From Litorivivens sp047622145 (lineage in GTDB: Bacteria; Pseudomonadota; Gammaproteobacteria; Pseudomonadales; Spongiibacteraceae): a stretch of 15,737 nucleotides of DNA. Below, in pieces: positions 1 to 8,030 of this stretch. How positions within the stretch are numbered: position 1 is the first letter of the stretch; every line of letters begins with the position of its first letter. The stretch covers positions 1-15,737 of the forward strand of contig JBLHMO010000076.1 in the NCBI GenBank assembly GCA_047622145.1, read 5' to 3'. A program made the position numbers and the translations under genes. The notes beneath the pieces are model-generated. The model was not told the origin of the DNA and did no database searches. It was given only the letters and a program-made list of their open reading frames with translations.

Positions 1-445
1 GCTGGCTTCACGCTACCAGCGCGTTATCGCGGTCGACAATGCCAGTAGCATGTTGGAGAAATCCCGTCAGGCAGCGGCAACCAAAAGCTTGGGTAACATC
101 AACTTCATCCTTGCCGATACCGCCCATGCCGACATCGCAAACAACAGCGCCGATTGCGTGGTGATCAATATGGTTTTGCACCATGTACCTTCGCCAGCCG
201 ACATTCTGGCCGATGCCGCCGAATGGTTGCGCCCCGGCGGCGTGCTCAGTATCACTGACCTGTGCCCCCACGATCAAAGCTGGACGCGCGACGCCTGTGG
301 TGACCTGTGGCTGGGACTGAGCCCCGACGACCTCAGCGACTGGGCTGCTGACGTTGGCTTAAAAGAAGGGCCATCGGTTTATCTGGCACAGAAAAATGGT
401 TTTCGAGTACAAGTGCGTCAGTTTTTAAAACCTGAACGACACTGA
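1..445 (+). CDS. sahR: SahR-type ArsR-family regulator, C-terminal SAM/SAH-binding domain (5' partial)
   Basis: The reading frame is open from base 2 to the TGA at 443-445, giving about 147 residues of a class I methyltransferase-like fold. Visible landmarks are the acidic strand end VIAVDNASSM, then a motif IV/V region with VLHHVP and LRPGGVLSITD, and a C-terminal QFLKP tail. The N-terminal half, expected to be an ArsR winged helix, lies outside the window. The call rests on context. Fusions of an ArsR helix-turn-helix to this methylase-like domain sit next to metK in Pseudomonas-type genomes. The described regulator SahR uses such a domain to sense S-adenosylhomocysteine and represses ahcY, metK and metF, which are exactly the next three genes. 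A true methyltransferase without the DNA-binding half is the alternative; the upstream sequence would decide. metK starts 74 bp downstream. Confidence 0.78.
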   Translation, partial: LASRYQRVIAVDNASSMLEKSRQAAATKSLGNINFILADTAHADIANNSADCVVINMVLHHVPSPADILADAAEWLRPGGVLSITDLCPHDQSWTRDACGDLWLGLSPDDLSDWAADVGLKEGPSVYLAQKNGFRVQVRQFLKPERH

Positions 446-488
446 TGCTGCAATAAACGAGTTTTATTTTATTTTTGACAAGTCGACC

Positions 489-503
489 TAAACGTCGCGT
501 TTA
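489..503. promoter_or_regulatory. 15 bp palindrome upstream of metK, candidate SahR operator
   Basis: TAAACG and CGTTTA form perfect 6 bp arms around a TCG centre. The site lies between the regulator gene and the metK ribosome binding site (AAGAGG near 505-510). ArsR-family proteins bind short inverted repeats, so this is a candidate operator. It could also act as a small hairpin next to the ribosome binding site. No similar sequence is repeated ahead of ahcY or metF, which weakens the operator reading. Confidence 0.35.
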
Positions 504-519
504 CAAGAGGAAAAGAGCT

Positions 520-1728
<1,209 letters not shown>

Positions 1729-1736
1729 CACATAAC

Positions 1737-1765
1737 TTTAGGGGACTGCTCGGCAGGCTCCTAAA
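1737..1765 (+). promoter_or_regulatory. Strong hairpin in the metK-ahcY leader
   Basis: Bases 1737-1744 pair with 1758-1765 (8 bp including one G-U), then an A/G mismatch, then CTGC (1746-1749) pairs with GCAG (1753-1756) around a TCG loop. An A-rich stretch follows rather than a T-tract, so on the + strand this is not an intrinsic terminator. It sits 36 bases before the ahcY start. It may be an mRNA processing or stability element, a SahR operator, or an uncharacterised leader. It does not fit the SAH riboswitch pattern, because no distal strand can form the required pseudoknot. Confidence 0.4.
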
Positions 1766-1800
1766 AAAACAGCTCAAATTTATAGATAGAGGACAACACA

Positions 1801-3192
1801 ATGACTGCCACTGCAGCTAAAACAAACTTCACCGACTACAAAGTCGCCGATATTTCCCTCGCCGCCTGGGGCCGCATGGAAATTGACATTGCCGAAACCG
1901 AAATGCCTGCACTGATGGCACTGCGCGCTAAGTACAAGGCCGATCAGCCGCTGAAAGATGCCCGCATCATGGGCTGCATCCACATGACCATCCAAACAGC
2001 CGTTTTGATCGAAACACTGATCGAGCTGGGCGCGGAAGTCCGCTGGTCTTCGTGCAACATATTCTCCACCCAGGATCACGCCGCTGCCGCCATCGCGGCC
2101 GCTGGTATCCCGGTGTTTGCCTGGAAAGGCGAAACCGAAGAAGAGTTCTGGTGGTGTATCGAGCAGACTGTTGTCAAAGAGGGAAAAGAATGGAACGCCA
2201 ACATGATTCTCGACGACGGCGGCGATCTGACTCTACTGCTGCATGACAAATACCCTACCATGCTGGACAGCATTCACGGCATTTCTGAAGAAACTACCAC
2301 GGGCGTGCACCGCCTGCTGGAAATGCTTGAAGATGGCACGCTTAAAGTTCCTGCCATCAACGTCAACGACTCGGTTACCAAGTCCAAAAACGACAACAAA
2401 TACGGCTGTCGCCACAGCCTGAACGATGCCATCAAGCGCGGCACAGACCACCTGTTATCCGGCAAGAAAGCGCTGGTTATCGGTTACGGTGATGTCGGCA
2501 AAGGTTCCGCTGCTAGCCTGCGCCAAGAAGGCATGATCGTTAAGATCACTGAGATTGACCCCATCTGCGCCATGCAAGCCTGCATGGATGGCTACGAAGT
2601 TGTCTCACCCTTCAAAGACGGCATCAACGATGGTACCGAAGCCTGTATCGACAAAGGTCTTCTGGGCACCACCGATCTGGTGGTAACCACGACCGGTAAT
2701 GTTAACGTTTGCGATTCAAACATGCTGAAAGCGCTGAAAAATGGCTGTGTTGTTAGCAACATCGGTCACTTCGACAGCGAAATCGACACCGCCTTCATGC
2801 GCAAAAACTGGGCCTGGGAAGAAGTTAAACCACAGGTTCACAAAATTGTGCGCGATCCCGCCAAAAAGGATTACTTGATCCTGCTGTCTGAAGGTCGTCT
2901 GGTTAACCTGGGCAACGCAACCGGTCACCCCTCGCGCATCATGGATGGCTCTTTTGCCAACCAAGTACTGGCACAGATTTACCTGTGGGACCGCAAGTTT
3001 GCCGATCTGCCCGCAGCCGACAAGCAAGCCAGCCTCTACGTCAAAGTTTTGCCGAAGAAGCTGGACGAAGAAGTGGCAGCAGACATGGTTCGCGGATTCG
3101 GTGGCGTCATTACTCGCATGACCGAGACTCAGGCCAAGTACATCAAGATTCCGGTTGATGGACCCTACAAGCCAGAAAGCTACAAGTACTAG
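1801..3192 (+). CDS. ahcY: S-adenosylhomocysteine hydrolase AhcY
   Basis: This NAD-dependent enzyme splits S-adenosylhomocysteine into adenosine and homocysteine, relieving product inhibition of methyltransferases and feeding homocysteine back to methionine. At 463 residues it matches the longer proteobacterial form. Visible signatures are EFWWCIEQT and ILDDGGDLT in the catalytic domain, ISEETTTGVHRL, VNDSVTKSK, and the Rossmann motif GYGDVG at 228-233. LVNLGNATGHPS follows, and the C-terminus is KPESYKY, whose Lys457 and Tyr461 should complete the NAD site of the neighbouring subunit. AGAGGA at 1788-1793 is the ribosome binding site. The gene lies 72 bp after metK and is followed by a large palindrome before metF. 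It is a core member of the SahR regulon. Confidence 0.97.
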   Translation: MTATAAKTNFTDYKVADISLAAWGRMEIDIAETEMPALMALRAKYKADQPLKDARIMGCIHMTIQTAVLIETLIELGAEVRWSSCNIFSTQDHAAAAIAAAGIPVFAWKGETEEEFWWCIEQTVVKEGKEWNANMILDDGGDLTLLLHDKYPTMLDSIHGISEETTTGVHRLLEMLEDGTLKVPAINVNDSVTKSKNDNKYGCRHSLNDAIKRGTDHLLSGKKALVIGYGDVGKGSAASLRQEGMIVKITEIDPICAMQACMDGYEVVSPFKDGINDGTEACIDKGLLGTTDLVVTTTGNVNVCDSNMLKALKNGCVVSNIGHFDSEIDTAFMRKNWAWEEVKPQVHKIVRDPAKKDYLILLSEGRLVNLGNATGHPSRIMDGSFANQVLAQIYLWDRKFADLPAADKQASLYVKVLPKKLDEEVAADMVRGFGGVITRMTETQAKYIKIPVDGPYKPESYKY

Positions 3193-3297
3193 GGGGAGAC
3201 GCTGGACGGGAGACGCAACAGCGAGCACGGCATTGCCGTGCAGCGCTGCGAGAGCGGCGATGCCGCAGATCTTCGCGTCTCCCTCCTCCCGTCCAGC
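3192..3297. repeat. Large extragenic palindrome between ahcY and metF (REP/MITE-like)
   Basis: GCTGGACGGGAG (3201-3212) is the perfect reverse complement of 3286-3297. AGACGC (3211-3216) also pairs with GCGTCT (3275-3280), so two nested registers exist. The left side holds two copies of GGGAGACGC (3194-3202 and 3208-3216). The loop contains further hairpins: GCACGGC/GCCGTGC at 3224-3240 and GCGGC/GCCGC at 3254-3266, with the palindrome GCAGCGCTGC at 3240-3249. It begins at the ahcY stop codon. Composition and layout resemble repeated extragenic palindromes. Only one copy is in this window, so repetition in the genome is not shown. Confidence 0.6.
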
Positions 3298-3358
3298 ATT
3301 CAGCCTCTCTTCCAAGGCATTGCGCTTGACGCAGAAAGAACATAATCAGGACAATCCG

Positions 3359-4186
3359 ATGCCCCAACAACGCTACAGCTTTGAATTCTTCCCGCCGAAA
3401 ACTGATATCGGCCGGGAAAAACTAAAAAACGTCCGCGCCGAACTCAACGCACTCGGCCCAGATTTTTTCTCGGTGACCTATGGTGCCGGTGGTTCAACCC
3501 GCGACAACACCAAGAACATCGTGCTCGAGATGAAGCAGGAAGGACTGTCCGCTGCCCCACACCTGTCCTTCGGTGGCGACGACGAAGCGTCCATGCTGGA
3601 ACTGATTAACAGCTACAAAGATGCCGGCATTGATCGCATCGTCAGCCTGCGCGGCGACCAGCCTTCTGGTATGGGTGCAACGCGTCAGGTTTATGCCCAA
3701 GAGCTGGTGGAATTTATTCGCAAGCACACCGGCGATCATTTTCATCTGGAAGTGGCGGCCTATCCGGAAATTCATCCGGATGCAAAATCCTATCAGGCTG
3801 ATATCGACTTTCTGAAAGCCAAGCTGGATGCCGGCGCTAATAGCGCTATCACTCAGTATTTTTACAGCATCGATGCGTGGCACTTTTTTATGGAGTCCTG
3901 CCAAAAAGCGGGCATTACCAAGCCGATTTACCCCGGCGTTATGCCCATCACCAACTTCAATAATCTCGCGCGCTTCTCACGCAATTGCTGTGCGGAGCTA
4001 CCGCGATGGATGACGCAAAAGTTTGAAAATTACGAAGAAGGCAGCGCCGATGCCCAGAAGTTTGGCATCGAACTTGTTACTCGGCTGTGCGAACAACTAC
4101 TCGCCGAGGGCGCTCCCGGCATTCACTTCTATACGATGAATGGCGTCGAGCCGGTAAAAACCATCTGGCAAAACCTAGACCTCTAA
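3359..4186 (+). CDS. metF: 5,10-methylenetetrahydrofolate reductase MetF
   Basis: This FAD enzyme reduces methylene-THF to 5-methyl-THF, the methyl donor that turns homocysteine into methionine. The product is 275 residues, a TIM barrel of normal bacterial length. It starts MPQQRYSFEFFPPKT, where Glu9 corresponds to the catalytic glutamate of the E. coli enzyme. SVTYGAGGSTR binds flavin, LRGDQP (Asp100) is the conserved aspartate segment, and ITQYFY and PGVMPI follow. ATG 3359 is preferred over in-frame starts further up (from 3155), because those would read through the ahcY end and the palindrome. CAGGA at 3347-3351 is the ribosome binding site. The gene is separated from ahcY by 166 bp but is probably part of the same SAM-cycle unit. 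Confidence 0.96.
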   Translation: MPQQRYSFEFFPPKTDIGREKLKNVRAELNALGPDFFSVTYGAGGSTRDNTKNIVLEMKQEGLSAAPHLSFGGDDEASMLELINSYKDAGIDRIVSLRGDQPSGMGATRQVYAQELVEFIRKHTGDHFHLEVAAYPEIHPDAKSYQADIDFLKAKLDAGANSAITQYFYSIDAWHFFMESCQKAGITKPIYPGVMPITNFNNLARFSRNCCAELPRWMTQKFENYEEGSADAQKFGIELVTRLCEQLLAEGAPGIHFYTMNGVEPVKTIWQNLDL

Positions 4187-4193
4187 TAGTTTG

Positions 4194-4251
4194 GGGTCGG
4201 AGTAAAAACTCGCCGAAATTTTGCGCGTTTTTATTCTGACCCTACGTTTTT
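4194..4251 (+). terminator. Intrinsic terminator after metF
   Basis: Bases 4194-4208 pair with 4228-4242 over 15 positions, including two G-U pairs, and a run of T follows at 4247-4251. It lies just past the metF stop, in the gap between convergent metF and zntB. The T-tract faces the + strand, so it should end the SAM-cycle transcript. On the - strand the tail after the stem is not T-rich, so a role for zntB is less clear. Confidence 0.7.
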
Positions 4252-5220
4252 CTACAACCAGCGTTTGCGCCTGAACAGAATGATCTCGCCAATCACCACG
4301 GTAATGCACATCAGGCAGACCACCCAAAAAGCGACTGATTCATCCGCACCGGGCATGCCACCCACGTTGATGCCCAGCAAGCCCGTAAAAAAGCCCAGCG
4401 GCAAAAAAATTGCGGCCACAATCGACAGCACATACATGCGCTTATTGAATTCTTCAGACAGCTGATTGACCAGTTCTTCCTGCGCCACAGCGGCGCGTTC
4501 CCGCACGCTATCCAGCACATCCACATAGAGCATCATGCGGTCGGCGGTTTCCCGCATTCTCAGCTTTTGATAGTCGTCAAACCACTGCGGTGCTTCCACC
4601 TGAATGCGGTTCAGCGCTTCGCGCTGCGGTGCCATGTAGCGCCGAAGCGCGATGAGCTGTCGACGCAGTGCCGATAACTCTGTACGCATAGTCTGCCGAT
4701 TCCCGGTAAGCACGCCTTCTTCCAGCGCCGCCACATCATCTTCCGCCTGCTCGATGGCGTCGTGCATTCGCGCCGTCAAACGCGAGGCAAGAAAACTGAT
4801 AAATTCTGCAGCCGTCTTGGGGCCTTCACCGCGCCTTATAAAACTCATCATGTCGTCCATCGACAGCAGTCGCCGACGTCGCGACGAGATGATCCGCTTG
4901 CTGTCACTCCAGATACGAATAGAAACCATATCTTCCGGGTCTGCACCGGGATTCAGATTCACGCCACGCAAGGACATGAGCAGCTGACTTCCGGTGACAG
5001 AGGCTCGCGGCCTGGTTTCCTCCGCAAGCAGGGCCGATACCGTGAGCACATCCAGAGCGCTACGTTCGTGAAGCCATTTCGCAACGTCTGGCTTGCTGTA
5101 ATCAAAATGCAGCCAGAGTAAGCCGTCTGACTCTTTCCAGCTATTCATCTGATCGGCGTCCAGCGCCTGCGCGCCGCCGTGCCCATCAAGAAGATAGGCG
5201 TATATAAGACCGTCCAGCAT
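4252..5220 (-). CDS. zntB: CorA-family zinc transporter, ZntB type
   Basis: This is an inner-membrane pentameric metal transporter of the 2-TM-GxN family. The 322 residues comprise a long cytoplasmic alpha/beta and coiled-coil domain rich in charged residues, then two membrane helices near 262-282 and 296-315. The loop between them reads GINVGGMPG (283-291). The GxN filter followed by GGxPG is characteristic of ZntB, while CorA magnesium channels have YGMN followed by MPE. The C-terminus RRKRWL is the usual basic end. ATG 5220 has AAGGGGAG four bases upstream. ZntB is described as mediating zinc uptake in one model and efflux in an older one, so direction is left open. It is convergent with metF and divergent from the LLM oxidoreductase. 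Confidence 0.88.
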   Translation of the reverse strand: MLDGLIYAYLLDGHGGAQALDADQMNSWKESDGLLWLHFDYSKPDVAKWLHERSALDVLTVSALLAEETRPRASVTGSQLLMSLRGVNLNPGADPEDMVSIRIWSDSKRIISSRRRRLLSMDDMMSFIRRGEGPKTAAEFISFLASRLTARMHDAIEQAEDDVAALEEGVLTGNRQTMRTELSALRRQLIALRRYMAPQREALNRIQVEAPQWFDDYQKLRMRETADRMMLYVDVLDSVRERAAVAQEELVNQLSEEFNKRMYVLSIVAAIFLPLGFFTGLLGINVGGMPGADESVAFWVVCLMCITVVIGEIILFRRKRWL

Positions 5221-5274
5221 CGAACTCCCCTTAATGTCGGGTCAGCATTGACTCATTCACTCCTGCTGTATTGG

Positions 5275-5303
5275 AGTATAGGTAGAAGGCCCATCCGCAA
5301 AAA
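5275..5303 (-). promoter_or_regulatory. Possible sigma-70 promoter for zntB
   Basis: On the - strand TTTTTG (5303-5298) and TATACT (5280-5275) are spaced by 17 bases and point towards zntB, leaving a leader of about 50 bases. The -10 matches consensus in 5 of 6 positions and the -35 is weak. The rest of the 237 bp divergent gap (5221-5457) shows no clear promoter for the + strand gene, although TAGAAT at 5401-5406 is a possible -10. Confidence 0.35.
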
Positions 5304-5457
5304 GGATTTATTCACAAGGGCGCAGTACAATTAGCCATACTTGCTAGGCGACAATTACACAGACCGGTCGCGAGCACTACAAGCTTGGACCGCCTGCTCC
5401 TAGAATGCCCCTCAAAATTCTTATTCATACGCACATTGCAACAAGCAAGGAAATCAA

Positions 5458-6333
5458 ATGAAAATTGGTATTTGCATCCCCTACATGGAGCGCGGCATTA
5501 CCCGCAAAACCTTGCTGGACTGGTGCCGCGCCATCGATGACGGCCCTTTTCACAGCCTTTCATGCGGCGAACGGATTACCGGCTACACCTACGAAATGCG
5601 CACTTTCCTTGCTGCAGCAGCGGCAGTGACAGAACGGGTTAGGATTATTCCCTCGCTGTATGTATTGCCCATGCACAATGCCGTATGGGCCGCCAAAGAA
5701 ATCGCCACCTTAGACGTGATCTCTGAAGGCCGCGTTACCGTGACCGTCGGCGTCGGCGGCCGCGAACAGGATTACCAAGCCGTAGGCGCCTCCTTTAAGG
5801 GACGCTTTCAGCGTATGGACGATCAAATTGTGCAGATGAAGCGCATCTGGGCTGGAGAAAGCCCCTTTGAAGGCGCAGATATTGTTGGCCCCGAGCCTTT
5901 TCAAGCGGGCGGCCCACCCATATTGGCCGGCTCCATGGGACCTAAGAGCATAAATCGAGTTGCCAAATGGGCCGACGGCCTCTACGGTTTTGCGATGGAT
6001 GGCAACCCCGACTTGATCAAACACTTTTTCGATTCAGCCACGCAAGCCTGGCAAGACGCTGACCGCATTGAAAAGCCCTATCGCATGGGTGGCTTCTGGT
6101 ACTCGCTGGCCGACGGCGCGGACAAAGCCTTACAGAACTATGTTTTTGACTACCTGAAAATATTCGGTGAAGACGAAGCGCGCGCTGTGGCAAAAACAAT
6201 GACGATGAACAACCCGGAAGCCATTGTTGAGGGTATCAGGGCTATTGAAGCGCTGGGCGCCGAGGAAATTCAGTTAGTGCCGGCTACGGCCGATATAAAA
6301 GAAGTGGAGCGACTGGCCAAACTGCTGAGCTGA
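5458..6333 (+). CDS. LLM-class (luciferase-like) flavin-dependent oxidoreductase
   Basis: The 291-residue protein belongs to the bacterial luciferase-like TIM-barrel superfamily, which uses FMN or F420. Typical segments are GICIPYMERG at the N-terminus, ERVRIIPSLYVLP and ATLDVISEGRVTVTVGVGGRE (about 83-103), GRFQRMDDQIVQMKRIW, and PPILAGSMGP with ADGLYGF. The substrate cannot be read from the sequence. It could be a monooxygenase or a dehydrogenase, and the genes around it do not narrow this. CAAGGAAA at 5446-5453 is a good ribosome binding site for ATG 5458. It is followed 31 bp later by mutM on the same strand, so the two may share a transcript. Confidence 0.85.
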   Translation: MKIGICIPYMERGITRKTLLDWCRAIDDGPFHSLSCGERITGYTYEMRTFLAAAAAVTERVRIIPSLYVLPMHNAVWAAKEIATLDVISEGRVTVTVGVGGREQDYQAVGASFKGRFQRMDDQIVQMKRIWAGESPFEGADIVGPEPFQAGGPPILAGSMGPKSINRVAKWADGLYGFAMDGNPDLIKHFFDSATQAWQDADRIEKPYRMGGFWYSLADGADKALQNYVFDYLKIFGEDEARAVAKTMTMNNPEAIVEGIRAIEALGAEEIQLVPATADIKEVERLAKLLS

Positions 6334-6364
6334 ACCACTACCTTTAACGACAGAGCCACACACC

Positions 6365-7180
6365 ATGCCTGAACTACCCGAAGTCGAAACGGTTCGCCGA
6401 GGCATCGAAGCCCAGCTGTGCGGCCAGCGCATTACCGGCACCATTGTGCGCAATGGCCGCCTGCGCTGGCCGGTCGATCCGACGCTGCCAACGCTACTGT
6501 CAGGTGCGAAAATCTGTGCGGTAAAGCGCCGCGCCAAGTACCTGCTGATAGAAACCGATCGCGGCCAGCTCATGGTGCATTTAGGCATGTCGGGGCGGCT
6601 GTATTTTGTCGATACCGGCACGGCCGTTGCCAAGCACGACCACCTCGACTGGCAACTCAGCAACGGCATGGTATTGCGCTATACCGACCCGCGCCGGTTT
6701 GGCTCTGTACACTGGCTGGCCGGCAAAGATAGCCACGCTCTGCTCGACAATCTGGGGCCGGAACCCCTGTCAGAGGAAGTCGATGGCGATTATCTGTATC
6801 GCCGTTCGCGCAAACGAACAGCGCCTATTAAAAGCTATGTGATGGACGGCCGCATCGTGGTCGGCGTCGGCAACATCTACGCCAACGAGGCACTGTTTCG
6901 CGCAGGGATTCGCCCAACCACGGCGGCTGGCCGTATTTCTAAACCACGCTACACGTTGCTGGTAGCCGAGATACAATCGGTGCTGCGTGAGGCCATTGCT
7001 CAAGGTGGCACCACACTCAAAGACTTTGTGGGTGGCGACGGTAAACCCGGCTATTTCAAACAAGAACTCGCTGTTTACGGCCGCGGCGGCCTGCCCTGCC
7101 TGCGCTGTAATACCCCACTAAAAGAATTGCGGCTTGCGCAGCGCACCACCGTTTTTTGCAGCCACTGTCAGCGCCCCTGA
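6365..7180 (+). CDS. mutM: Formamidopyrimidine-DNA glycosylase MutM (Fpg)
   Basis: This is a bifunctional base-excision repair glycosylase/AP lyase that removes 8-oxoguanine and formamidopyrimidines. The 271-residue product starts MPELPEVETV, where Pro2 is the Schiff-base nucleophile and Glu3 a catalytic residue. Lys58 in RRAKYL is the conserved lysine near the lesion, and VGNIYANEALF is the helix-two-turn-helix. The C-terminal zinc finger is intact with Cys245, Cys248, Cys265 and Cys268. GGDGKPGYF is also typical. The ribosome binding site is weak (ACAGAG). In Pseudomonas aeruginosa mutM lies close to ggt, fdx and coaD, the genes that follow here. Confidence 0.97.
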   Translation: MPELPEVETVRRGIEAQLCGQRITGTIVRNGRLRWPVDPTLPTLLSGAKICAVKRRAKYLLIETDRGQLMVHLGMSGRLYFVDTGTAVAKHDHLDWQLSNGMVLRYTDPRRFGSVHWLAGKDSHALLDNLGPEPLSEEVDGDYLYRRSRKRTAPIKSYVMDGRIVVGVGNIYANEALFRAGIRPTTAAGRISKPRYTLLVAEIQSVLREAIAQGGTTLKDFVGGDGKPGYFKQELAVYGRGGLPCLRCNTPLKELRLAQRTTVFCSHCQRP

Positions 7181-7260
7181 CGCCCCGGTGGCAGTATAGT
7201 CTCTCGCGCCATCGTGATACCATGCAGACCCACTGAGCAGGAAGGCAGCGCAGCAGAGTT

Positions 7261-7743
7261 ATGGCGGCAATCATTTACCCAGGTACTTTTGACCCGATAA
7301 CCCTCGGCCACGTCGATCTGGTAAAACGTGCCAGCAAGCTGTTTGACCGAGTCTATATCGCGGTGGCCCAGAGTGACAAAAAACAGCCTCTATTCAGCAT
7401 CGATGAGCGTATTGCTCTCTGCAACAGATGCTTTGACGGCATTGGCGGCATTGAATATGTCAGCTTTTCTGGGCTAACCATCGATCTGGCCAAGCGACTG
7501 GGCTGCTATACGTTTTTGCGCGGCGTTCGCGCCGTGGCAGACTACGAGTACGAACTCCAGTTGGCGCGAATGAACCGCGCTATGGACCCTGAGGTCGAGA
7601 CCCTGTTTCTAACGCCGGGCGAAGGCCTCTCCTACGTTTCATCATCCCTGCTGCGCGAAGTTGCTGCGATGGGTGGCGACGTTTCCCGATTTGTGCCGCC
7701 TCACGTACTCCAAGCGCTGAACGGAAAGTTCGGGGAAGGCTGA
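7261..7743 (+). CDS. coaD: Phosphopantetheine adenylyltransferase CoaD
   Basis: The enzyme adenylates 4'-phosphopantetheine with ATP to make dephospho-CoA, the penultimate step of coenzyme A synthesis. The 160-residue length is standard. The nucleotidyltransferase signature YPGTFDPITLGH (6-17) contains the TxGH motif. RGVRAVADYEYELQLARMNR is the substrate-binding region, and SYVSSSLLREVA replaces the usual ISSTLVREVA. ATG 7261 is placed by the family N-terminus. The nearest purine-rich stretch, AGGAAGG at 7239-7245, is rather far (15 bases), so initiation may be modest. An 80 bp gap separates it from mutM, and the ferredoxin starts 6 bases after its stop. Confidence 0.97.
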   Translation: MAAIIYPGTFDPITLGHVDLVKRASKLFDRVYIAVAQSDKKQPLFSIDERIALCNRCFDGIGGIEYVSFSGLTIDLAKRLGCYTFLRGVRAVADYEYELQLARMNRAMDPEVETLFLTPGEGLSYVSSSLLREVAAMGGDVSRFVPPHVLQALNGKFGEG

Positions 7744-7749
7744 GCTACC

Positions 7750-8001
7750 GTGGCGCTACTTATTACGGATGAATGCATCAACTGCGATGTCTGCGAACCG
7801 GTATGCCCCAACAATGCGATCTATCAGGGCGAAGACATCTACGAAATCGACCCTGATTTATGTACCGAGTGCGTCGGCCATTTCGACGAACCCCAATGCC
7901 AGACCGTCTGCCCGGTAGACTGCATTCCTCTAGATCCCGAGCACCTGGAATCGCACGAAGCCCTAACGGAAAAATATAGTCGCATTCAAAAGCTGGGCTG
8001 A
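7750..8001 (+). CDS. fdx: 2[4Fe-4S] ferredoxin, YfhL/Fdx (Alvin) type
   Basis: This small 83-residue electron carrier has two cluster-binding motifs. The first is Cys9-x2-Cys12-x2-Cys15-x3-Cys19-Pro. The second is Cys38-x2-Cys41-x8-Cys50-x3-Cys54-Pro, with the long loop between the second and third cysteines that marks the Allochromatium-type ferredoxins. A C-terminal extension of about 25 residues is also typical. The start is GTG at 7750, with GGGGAAGG (7732-7739) ten bases upstream inside the end of coaD. The very short spacing to coaD suggests co-transcription and translational coupling. The coaD-fdx pair is conserved in many gammaproteobacteria. The redox partner is not evident. Confidence 0.93.
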   Translation: MALLITDECINCDVCEPVCPNNAIYQGEDIYEIDPDLCTECVGHFDEPQCQTVCPVDCIPLDPEHLESHEALTEKYSRIQKLG

Positions 8002-8030
8002 TTCTTCACGAACACACTGGAGTCCCTTGT

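Noticed and set aside
475..480. TTGACA as a -35 element for metK
   Set aside because: No acceptable -10 lies 16-18 bases downstream, and the leader would be almost nil.
475..519. Upstream TTG start for metK that would add a basic 15-residue tail
   Set aside because: The ATG at 520 has a good ribosome binding site and gives the conserved MetK N-terminus; the added residues are not family-like.
1729..1800. SAH riboswitch upstream of ahcY
   Set aside because: Part of the hairpin (CAGGCTC) resembles it, but the conserved core and the distal pseudoknot strand are not present.
2716..3315. 199-codon open frame antisense to ahcY
   Set aside because: It mirrors the codon usage of ahcY, has no family resemblance and no ribosome binding site.
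3155..3358. N-terminally extended metF reading frame
   Set aside because: It overlaps the ahcY end and translates the palindrome; MetF begins at the ATG at 3359.
4252..5220. CorA magnesium channel
   Set aside because: The membrane loop reads GINVGGMPG, the ZntB pattern, rather than the YGMN-MPE pattern of CorA.
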